Shown: positions 58,576 to 64,000 of the stretch, in pieces
How positions within the stretch are numbered: the first letter of the stretch is position 1
How the letters are laid out: each line of letters begins with the position of its first letter
DNA from: Streptosporangium amethystogenes
Lineage (GTDB): Bacteria; Actinomycetota; Actinomycetes; Streptosporangiales; Streptosporangiaceae
Length of the DNA stretch: 64,000 nt
Assembly: GCF_000721075.1 (NCBI RefSeq)
Contig: NZ_JOEQ01000005.1
Span: forward strand, 718,859-782,858
Direction of reading: 5' to 3'
The notes under the pieces: model-generated
Database searches by the model: none
What the model saw: only the letters and a program-made list of their open reading frames with translations
What the model was told of the DNA's origin: nothing
Made by a program: the position numbers and the translations under genes

Positions 58576-59028
58576 GATGAGTTTCAGCGGCTTTCCGAGC
58601 CCTGAGCCGCCCTTTTCGGGGGAGAGGGGGATGTCGTGGTGCTTGCCATGGAATTCGACTGGCTCGTGTCGCCATACCTGGTGGCAGATCTCCACGACCT
58701 CTCGGGTTCGTGCCGGCGGGGCGTCGTGTCGTAGCCCATGGAAACCCTCGATCACTTGGGGGCCGGCCGCGCCGATGCACATCGTGAAGCGCCCGCCCGA
58801 GACGTAGTCGATTCCGGCGGCGGTCATGGCCAGCAATGTGGGGGTGCGGGAGTAGACGTTGAGGATCGAGGAGCAGAGTTGCAAGGTTGAGGTTTTCGCA
58901 GCGATGTAACCCGGTTGGCTCACCGCGTCGAAGGTGTACGCCTCGGGCAGGAAGACGACGTCCAGGCCGGCTGCTTCGTACTCCCGTAAGGCCTCGACCG
59001 TCTCGTGGAAGTCGCGGGCGTAGTTTTT
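58576..59028 (-). pseudogene. LLM-class oxidoreductase fragment
   Basis: About 150 codons of luciferase-like sequence: FHETVEALREYEAAGLDVVFLPEAYTFDAVSQPGYIAAKT, LLAMTAAGIDYVSGGRFTMCIGAAGPQVIEGFHG, ending at LGKPLKLI where homology stops. Start and C-terminal third are absent. It joins the acyl-CoA synthetase fragment at about 59028 in a different frame. Confidence 0.8.
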
Positions 59029-59416
59029 CGGCCGCGCCGCCGGACACCAGGACGTGGCGGACACCGGTGCCCGCCACGCACGCCAGCACAGTGGCCAGGT
59101 GCTGGGCGTCGCAACAGACGACCTCCGCTCCCGAATCGCGCAGCAGGTAGGTGAGAAGCTCGCCGCGGTAGTTGGTGTTGAGCGGTACCTCCAGGCACCC
59201 GAGCAACGCCGAGGCGAACCAGACGGCGATCGCCTCCTCGCTGTTGTCCATGAGGGTTGCGACCCGGGACGAGCTGCCGATCCCGAGCGAACGCAACTGC
59301 TCGCCGACCGCGCACACCCTGCTCATCAGCGACGCCTCCGGCACGTCGGCGCCGTCCACCCGGAGCGCGGCACCACCGCCCAGCCAGGTGTCCAGAAGCC
59401 GCGGAAGGGGATTCAC
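59027..59416 (-). pseudogene. acyl-CoA synthetase, N-terminal fragment
   Basis: 130 codons from GTG 59416 of an ANL enzyme N-terminus: LPRLLDTWLGGGAALRVDGADVP, RSLGIGSSSRVATLMDNSEEAIAVWFASALLG, EVPLNTNYRGELLTYLLRDSGAEVVCCD. It stops before the ATP loop, where the LLM fragment starts. The GTG overlaps the stop of the ABC fragment (GTGA), so the original order was ABC ATPase then synthetase. Confidence 0.82.
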
Positions 59417-59598
59417 TCGCTACCCACCTGTTCCTCCGAGCGGCTGTCGCCACGTCCGATATAGGCCGCGACGACCTCCGGCGAGTTCAGGACGGTCTCC
59501 GGCGGCCCGGCCGCGAGTACGGCTCCCGCGGTCAGCACCACCACGTCCGAGCAGAGCTGGTTGGTCACCCGCATGTCGTGCTCCACACCGACGAACTG
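59413..59598 (-). pseudogene. LivG/LivF-type ABC ATPase, C-terminal tail
   Basis: About 60 codons: VGVEHDMRVTNQLCSDVVVLTAGAVLAAGPPETVLNSPEVVAAYIG is the switch-His and C-terminal region of a branched-chain ABC ATPase. Walker A, signature and Walker B are gone; at about 59600 the sequence changes to a plus-strand enoyl-CoA hydratase fragment. Confidence 0.78.
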
Positions 59599-59613
59599 CA
59601 CTGCACCTCCCGC

Positions 59614-59724
59614 CAGAACCGCGTGTGGAAGCCCGTCATCTGCGCGGTCAACGGGCTGGTGGCCGGCGCCGGCCTCCACTTCGTCGTGGACAGCGACATC
59701 GTGGTCGCCGTCGAGCACGCGTAG
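59614..59724 (+). pseudogene. enoyl-CoA hydratase fragment
   Basis: 36 codons: KPVICAVNGLVAGAGLHFVVDSDIVVAVEHA, the oxyanion-hole region of the crotonase family (AxNGxxxGxGxxxxxxxDxxxA), in the opposite direction to the ABC tail next to it. Both ends are missing. Confidence 0.72.
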
Positions 59725-59732
59725 TTCCCCTC

Positions 59733-60122
59733 TTCCGCGCGTTGAACCGCAACAAGCGGTCCGTCGCGCTCGATCTCAAGACGGCGCCGGGGCAGGCGGC
59801 CCTCCGGTCCATGCCGGCCGACGCCGACGTCCTGATCGAGGGCTTCCGGCCCGGCGTTCTGGAACGGCTGGGCCTCTCCCCGGAGCGGCTTCGGCTGGAT
59901 TTCCCTGACCTGGTGGTCGTGTCGGTGTCGAGCTACGGCCAGAGCGGGCCGGATCGTGAACTTGGCAGCCACGACCTCACCGTGCAGGGGCGGGCCGGGT
60001 TGCTGGACGGGGCTCAGGACGGTGTCGGCGTGGTTCCGGCCGCCGATCTCGTGGCGGGGGCCTTCGCCGTCATCGGGGTGCTGAGTGGCCTGCTCGCACG
60101 TCAGGCTCGCGGTGGGTCGTGA
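59733..60122 (+). pseudogene. family III CoA transferase, internal fragment
   Basis: About 125 codons: FRALNRNKRSVALDLKTAPGQAALRSMPADADVLIEGFRPGVLERLGLSPERL, VVSVSSYGQSGPDRELGSHDLTVQGRAGLLDG. This covers the first third after the N-terminal strand up to the catalytic Asp region. Neither end is present; at about 60115 it runs into a minus-strand CoA-transferase fragment. Confidence 0.8.
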
Positions 60123-60480
60123 TCCGCCCGAAGACCAGCCGTGGGTTACGCGCCGGGCACTCCTGTGGCCCGACGCCGAGCCGCTCCACCACGCCGGGCC
60201 GCAGGCCCTCGATCATGACGTCGGCGCGCTCGGCGAGATCCAGGACGAGAGCCCGCCCTTCCGGCTCCTTCAGGTCCACGGGGACCGGGCGCCGACCGCG
60301 CAGGACGGCATCGGCGTCGCCGGGGTTCCCGAGCTCCAGCGCCCGTCCCCTCGGCCGATCCACCCGGACCACGTCGGCCCCCAGATCCGCAAGCACCATG
60401 GCCGCGTGTGGAGCGGGCCCCAGCCCGGCGAGCTCCAGGACGCGCAGGCCCGCCAGCGGCCCGCCCTTTTCGGTGGTCAC
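60118..60480 (-). pseudogene. CoA transferase/alpha-methylacyl-CoA racemase, N-terminal fragment
   Basis: About 121 codons from GTG 60480, which overlaps the TetR stop (GTGA): [33 protein letters not shown] is racemase-like, then [22 protein letters not shown] and [10 protein letters not shown], where homology ends. The rest of the about 380-residue enzyme is missing, and the frame runs on into unrelated sequence. Confidence 0.8.
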
Positions 60481-61073
60481 GGTGTGGTCCTCTCTTTCGG
60501 ATCGGTCAGGCTGGTCATGACCAGGTCGGCGAGCTGCCGGTATGCCTCGGCGGCGTCGAGCCCGGTGCTCGCCTGGATGGTCCCGCGCTGGATCGCGCCC
60601 ATGACCTCGGCCGCCGCGGCTCCCACGAACGACGCGTGCACCGGACGCAGCGCTCCGGCCCGCACTCCCTCGGTCACCAGAGCCTGGACCCGCCGGGCCG
60701 CGTACCGGGTGTTCTCCTGGTACACGTCGTTGGCCGGGCCGAAGCCGGCCAGGTCAGCGAAGAACACGGCCGAGGCGGGCTGGAGTTCCGAGGCGACGCT
60801 CTCCAGGTAGATCGCCAGTCGTCTGGCAGGGTCGTCGGAGGCCGCGACCCGGGTCTCGACGTGTTCGGCCGCGGTCTTGAAGAACGAGCGCACGGTCGCG
60901 ACCACGATCTGCTCCTTGCTCGGCGCCACGGCGTACAGGGTGGTTCTCGAACACCGCAACCGTTCTGCCAGGTCTCCGATGTTGAACGAAGAGAATCCCT
61001 CGGTCAGGAACAGCTCCCGGAGCTGAACCAGCATCTCCTCGCGGCGCGCGCGAGCCTTCCCTGGAAGTGGCAT
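60477..61073 (-). CDS. TetR family transcriptional regulator
   Basis: 198 residues from ATG 61073; the longer frame to 61217 overlaps the operator. [52 protein letters not shown] (residues about 14-65) is the TetR helix-turn-helix. The ligand domain is alpha-helical (about 70-195). It is divergent from the acyl-CoA dehydrogenase gene and separated from it by a 28-bp inverted repeat. Likely a repressor released by an acyl-CoA or related compound. Confidence 0.9.
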   Translation of the reverse strand: MPLPGKARARREEMLVQLRELFLTEGFSSFNIGDLAERLRCSRTTLYAVAPSKEQIVVATVRSFFKTAAEHVETRVAASDDPARRLAIYLESVASELQPASAVFFADLAGFGPANDVYQENTRYAARRVQALVTEGVRAGALRPVHASFVGAAAAEVMGAIQRGTIQASTGLDAAEAYRQLADLVMTSLTDPKERTTP

Positions 61074-61091
61074 GTCGCCGACTCTATGGCA

Positions 61092-61119
61092 GAGTACTAG
61101 ACCTGATACTGTAGTACTC
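61092..61119. promoter_or_regulatory. TetR-type operator, 8-bp arms
   Basis: GAGTACTA (61092-61099) and TAGTACTC (61112-61119) form a 28-bp inverted repeat with a 12-base centre, between the divergent starts at 61073 and 61144. It is 12 bases before the GGAGGA ribosome site of the dehydrogenase gene. Position and form fit a TetR operator for both genes. Confidence 0.75.
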
Positions 61120-61143
61120 AAATTAGTCCTTGGAGGATTGCCC

Positions 61144-62325
61144 ATGCCCGCGTCGCGTGCCATGCCCACCAGCGAGAGCGCCGACCTGATCAACCTCGTC
61201 CGGGACCTCGCCGGCAAGGAACTCGCACCCCGGGCCGCCCGGGCGGAGGCCGACGAGGAGTTTCCGCGTGAGGTCTTCAGGACCCTCGGCGCGGTCGGCG
61301 TCCTCGGGCTGCCCTATCCCGAGGAGTACGGTGGCGGGGGCCAGCCGTACGAGGTGTACCTGCAGGTGCTTGAGGAGATCGCGGCGGTCTGGTCGAGCAT
61401 CGGCGTCGGTGTGAGCGTGCATGCCCTGTCCTGCTTCGGGCTCGTCGATTTCGGTACGGCGGAGCAGCGGGAGGAGTGGCTGCCCGGCATGCTCGGCGGC
61501 GACCTGCTCGGCGCGTACTGCCTGAGCGAGGCGCACGCGGGCTCCGATCCCGCCGCCATGCGGACCCGCGCCGTACGGGACGGGGACGACTACGTTCTCG
61601 ACGGTGCGAAGGCATGGACGACCCACGGCGGGCATGCCGACTTCTACCAGGTGATGGCGCGGACCTCCGACGATCGCAAGGGCATCTCCTGCTTCCTGGT
61701 TCCCGCCGACGCGGAGGGCCTGAGCGCCGACCCGCCCGAGCGGAAGATGGGCCTGACCGGATCCGCGACCGCCACCGTGCGCCTGGACCACGTCCGTGTC
61801 CCCGCCCGGCGCAGAATAGGCGCGGAGGGCGACGGCCTCAAGATCGCGCTGGCCGGCCTCGACTCCGGCCGGCTGGGCATCGCGGCGGTCGCCACCGGCC
61901 TGGCCCAGGGGGCGCTCGACCAGGCCGTGGCGTACGCGAAGGAGCGGGAGAGCTTCGGGAAGCCGATCATCGAGCACCAGGGCCTCGCCTTCCTGCTCGC
62001 CGACATGGAGGCGGCCGTCCAGAGCGCCCGCGCGACGACCCTGCACGCCGCACGGCTGAAGGACCGGGGTCGCCCGTTCAGCCGGGAGGCCTCCATCGCC
62101 AAGATGGTCGCCACCGACAACGCCATGAAGGTCACCACCGACGCGGTGCAGGTCCTCGGCGGATACGGCTACACCCGCGACTTCCCGGTCGAGCGCTACA
62201 TGCGCGAAGCGAAGGTCATGCAGATCTTCGAGGGCACCAACCAGATCCAGCGCCTGGTCATCAGCCGCGCACTCGCCGGGGACGCCGGTGGGACGATCAC
62301 CACCTCCAGCGGGGGGCAGGACTGA
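61144..62325 (+). CDS. acyl-CoA dehydrogenase
   Basis: 393 residues from ATG 61144 (TGGAGGA upstream). LGAVGVLGLPYPEEYGGGGQPYEVYLQVLEEIAAVWSSIGVG, GAYCLSEAHAGSDPAAMRTRA (FAD site), KMGLTGSATATVRLDHVRVPARRR and VLGGYGYTRDFPVERYMREAKVMQIFEGTNQIQR, where the Glu of FEGTNQ is the short/medium-chain type catalytic base. It makes a 2-enoyl-CoA. Its divergence from the TetR gene suggests local induction. About 120 bases after the stop (62326-62446) show no feature. Confidence 0.93.
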   Translation: MPASRAMPTSESADLINLVRDLAGKELAPRAARAEADEEFPREVFRTLGAVGVLGLPYPEEYGGGGQPYEVYLQVLEEIAAVWSSIGVGVSVHALSCFGLVDFGTAEQREEWLPGMLGGDLLGAYCLSEAHAGSDPAAMRTRAVRDGDDYVLDGAKAWTTHGGHADFYQVMARTSDDRKGISCFLVPADAEGLSADPPERKMGLTGSATATVRLDHVRVPARRRIGAEGDGLKIALAGLDSGRLGIAAVATGLAQGALDQAVAYAKERESFGKPIIEHQGLAFLLADMEAAVQSARATTLHAARLKDRGRPFSREASIAKMVATDNAMKVTTDAVQVLGGYGYTRDFPVERYMREAKVMQIFEGTNQIQRLVISRALAGDAGGTITTSSGGQD

Positions 62326-62446
62326 CGGAAGTCGTCGACTGCGCGGGCGCCGCCCCCACCATGCGCACCCGGCTGCGAACGAGAACCGGGACGAACCTGG
62401 CGCGTTTCGAGGGTCTCAAGGAACTCGCGGAGGTGGTCATTTCTGG

Positions 62447-63325
62447 TCACGATCGCCATGCAGAGCCATATCGCGTCCGGTCGTCGGCAACCCGGATGGC
62501 GGGCCGGGTGGCGGGGGGCGGGCGCCGGCTGGTGACGAGGGCGACGGCCAGGAGGAGTTCGGCGATGTCGCCGCCGTAGTACATGAGTTCGGCGCCGCCG
62601 CGGATCTGGGTGATGGGGGCGTGGACGCCGATGAGGAACCCGGCGTACAGGAGCTGGGAGGTGATGGCGTGGGCGGCGATCGCGACGCCCAGGACGATGA
62701 GGCGAGCCGGGACGCTCGGGCGGTCGGGTGTGGGATCGGGGCCGGCGATGACCCAGGCGAACAGGCATCCGGCGGCCAGGAAGTGCAGATGCAGGAGCGT
62801 GTGCAGGGCGGAGTGGGTGGTGGTCGCCCGGTACAGGGGAGTGAAGTACAGAGCGCCCAGGCTTCCGGTGCTCAGTAGCAGCGCGACCCAGGGACGGGTC
62901 AGGGCATGGGCGGGGTGGCTGCGCAGGAGGCGGGTGAGGCGGCGGGCGCGGGCGGCGGGCAGGGCGAGCAGCAGCACCGTGATCGGCGCCCCCAGTACCA
63001 GGGCGAGCGGCGCGTACATGCCGATGAGGAGGTGCTGGAGCATGTGGCCGCGGAAGTCGCGTTCGGCGAAGGCGTGCAACGGTCCGGACAGCGCCGCCGC
63101 GAGCAGGGCGCAGCCGGTGACGAACAGCGCCGCCCTCGCCCCTCCGGGGGCGCGCGCGAGGTTGCGGTGGCGGGCGCGCCGCCACAGCAGCAGGTAGCAG
63201 GCGGCCAGGAGCACCACGGCCGCCACCGGCAGCAGCGCGAGCAGCTCGCTCGATCCGCCGTCATGCCCATGACCGTGGCTGTGCGCTCCGTGGCCGTATG
63301 CTCCGTGGGCGGGCAGAAGAGTCAT
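62447..63325 (-). CDS. CtaG-type cytochrome c oxidase assembly membrane protein
   Basis: About 292 residues from ATG 63325 (ATGA overlap with the next gene); a longer frame to 63571 is rejected. A His-rich start (HGAYGHGAHSHGHGHDGG) probably binds copper. About seven membrane helices follow, with RDFRGHMLQHLLIGMYAPLALVLGAP (caa3_CtaG signature), HTLLHLHFLAAGCLFAWVIAG and ITQIRGGAELMYYGGDIAELLLA. It helps copper insertion into terminal oxidase. Confidence 0.88.
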   Translation of the reverse strand: MTLLPAHGAYGHGAHSHGHGHDGGSSELLALLPVAAVVLLAACYLLLWRRARHRNLARAPGGARAALFVTGCALLAAALSGPLHAFAERDFRGHMLQHLLIGMYAPLALVLGAPITVLLLALPAARARRLTRLLRSHPAHALTRPWVALLLSTGSLGALYFTPLYRATTTHSALHTLLHLHFLAAGCLFAWVIAGPDPTPDRPSVPARLIVLGVAIAAHAITSQLLYAGFLIGVHAPITQIRGGAELMYYGGDIAELLLAVALVTSRRPPPATRPAIRVADDRTRYGSAWRS

Positions 63326-63882
63326 CGGAGACCGCCCTCGGCGTCGGCATCGGGGTCGCGCGGTCGCAGGGGCTCGCCGCTGCGCTGCAGCAGGTGGCCG
63401 CCGGCGACCAGTAGCGCGCCCAGGAGGAGGAAGCCCAGGTCCCACCACAGCTGGTAAGGCCCGCCGTGCACGTGGTGGATGGCCAGGAGGTGGTGGTCGA
63501 TCACGCCCTCGACGAGGTTGAACAGCCCCCACCCCACCAGGATCCAGCCCCACAGCACCCGCGAGGTCCAAGCCCGCCGCCGGTCATGGGTCAGCCGTCC
63601 GTACAGCAGCGCCAGCCCGTACAGCACCGCCAGCCAGCACACCGTGTGGAAGATTCCATCCCACAGCGTGTTCATCTCCAAGCCCGGCACCGTGTACGGC
63701 GAGTAGTACTTCACCCCGATGTTGTCGCTGTCGGTGCCGGTGAGCATGTGATGCCACTGCAGCAGCTGGTGCAGCAGGATCCCGTCGACGAACCCGCCCA
63801 ACCCCACACCCAGCACGATCCCGGGCAGCTTCAGGCTCACCGGCAGGCCGCCGGCCCGGCCCCCACCCACGGAACTGACCAT
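63322..63882 (-). CDS. DUF2243 membrane protein
   Basis: 186 residues if ATG 63882 is used (GGGGGG six bases upstream); GTG 63900 and ATG 63888 are possible. LPGIVLGVGLGGFVDGILLHQLLQWHHML is the DUF2243 opening with conserved His and Asp; VLWGWILVGWGLFNLVEGVIDHHLLAIHHVHGG carries the second His cluster. Four membrane helices. Members are often next to CtaG, as here, which suggests a role in copper or heme supply. Confidence 0.87.
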   Translation of the reverse strand: MVSSVGGGRAGGLPVSLKLPGIVLGVGLGGFVDGILLHQLLQWHHMLTGTDSDNIGVKYYSPYTVPGLEMNTLWDGIFHTVCWLAVLYGLALLYGRLTHDRRRAWTSRVLWGWILVGWGLFNLVEGVIDHHLLAIHHVHGGPYQLWWDLGFLLLGALLVAGGHLLQRSGEPLRPRDPDADAEGGLR

Positions 63883-63937
63883 CCTCATCCCCCCGAACAC
63901 GATCTAGTGCCGTGACCGCATTGGTTCGCCGGGTTTG

Positions 63938-64000
63938 TCAGGCTGCGGCCTTGAGAGGGCGTCCGCCCCAGCGGATGCCCTTCTCGCCGCGGATGCGTAC
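63938..64000 (-). CDS. partial C-terminal coding fragment, possibly a transposase
   Basis: Twenty codons and a TGA, open to the window edge (IRGEKGIRWGGRPLKAAA). The basic, Arg/Gly-rich end with RWGGRPL resembles the C-termini of some actinobacterial IS transposases, but 20 residues cannot settle it. The following CTAGTGCCGTGACCGC (63903-63918) could be near an element end. Confidence 0.35.
   Translation of the reverse strand, partial: VRIRGEKGIRWGGRPLKAAA

Noticed and set aside
63901..64000. A complete insertion sequence at the right edge
   Set aside because: Only 20 C-terminal codons and one possible terminal stretch are inside the window; neither a family nor a terminal repeat can be confirmed.

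Overview
The window is very GC-rich, densely packed DNA with many ATGA/GTGA/TGATG gene overlaps and GTG or TTG starts. With its F420-type luciferase-like oxidoreductases and actinobacterial housekeeping genes it looks like a chromosome segment of a filamentous actinobacterium. A Streptosporangiales-like host is a guess from gene style only. About 0-52 kb is a catabolic and transport island; about 53-64 kb is more ordinary chromosome mixed with broken genes.

Layout. 0-4.2 kb: a truncated Baeyer-Villiger-type monooxygenase, an FAD monooxygenase, an ABM-domain protein, an azoreductase-like flavoprotein and an SDR. 4.2-8.6 kb (minus): FAD oxidoreductase, DUF3598-like protein, aldehyde dehydrogenase, nitrilase-fold protein. 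8.8-15.4 kb (plus): VOC protein, second FAD oxidoreductase, two tandem branched-chain-type substrate-binding lipoproteins, double alpha/beta-hydrolase. 15.5-25.6 kb (minus): a long acyl-CoA catabolic operon (MaoC dehydratases, F420-type LLM enzyme, CoA transferase, MmgE/PrpD, three-repeat Rid protein, Ltp2-like thiolase-fold aldolase with DUF35 partner, acyl-CoA dehydrogenase, cupin). 26-33.7 kb: GntR/FCD regulator, a GntR remnant, SDR, VOC, SnoaL-like protein, MDR reductase, second MmgE/PrpD, cyclase-family hydrolase and an internally deleted CoA transferase. 34-39.5 kb: IclR regulator, a dead hydantoinase-like gene and a Liv-type ABC transporter with a fused permease-ATPase. 39.7-44.6 kb (minus): membrane protein, His-tailed bicupin, acyl-CoA synthetase, VOC protein. 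44.7-53 kb (plus): second DUF3598-like protein, complete dipeptide-type ABC transporter, second nitrilase-fold protein, PfkB kinase. 53-64 kb: PIG-L deacetylase, a dehydrogenase/aminotransferase deletion scar, penicillin-binding protein, trpF, a 2-kb graveyard of six gene fragments, TetR and acyl-CoA dehydrogenase, CtaG, DUF2243, and a C-terminal coding fragment at the edge.

The main discovery is regulatory. Nine promoters spread over 37 kb (8.6-45.4 kb) carry the same 25-bp, three-half-site element, GGAAC-N3-GTTCC-N7-GGAAC (GAAAC and GTAAC variants). It almost always lies just downstream of a recognisable -10 box, where a repressor would block transcription. Two further places carry the 13-bp inner palindrome alone. 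The palindrome resembles IclR-family operators, and an IclR gene sits inside the island. A second motif, GTCAGAC (best copy ATGTC-A-GACAT), lies at or upstream of the -35, or in the spacer, of several of the same promoters, and also at the long operon and near the GntR gene. I infer that the island is one dispersed regulon under combined IclR and GntR control.

The genes suggest uptake through Liv- and Dpp-type ABC importers, oxidation by flavoproteins and aldehyde dehydrogenase, CoA activation, then dehydrogenation, hydration and retro-aldol or thiolytic cleavage of a cyclic or branched carboxylic compound. The substrate cannot be read from the sequence. Many parts occur twice (FAD enzyme, DUF3598-like, MmgE/PrpD, nitrilase-fold, binding protein, VOC), suggesting two substrates or two branches.
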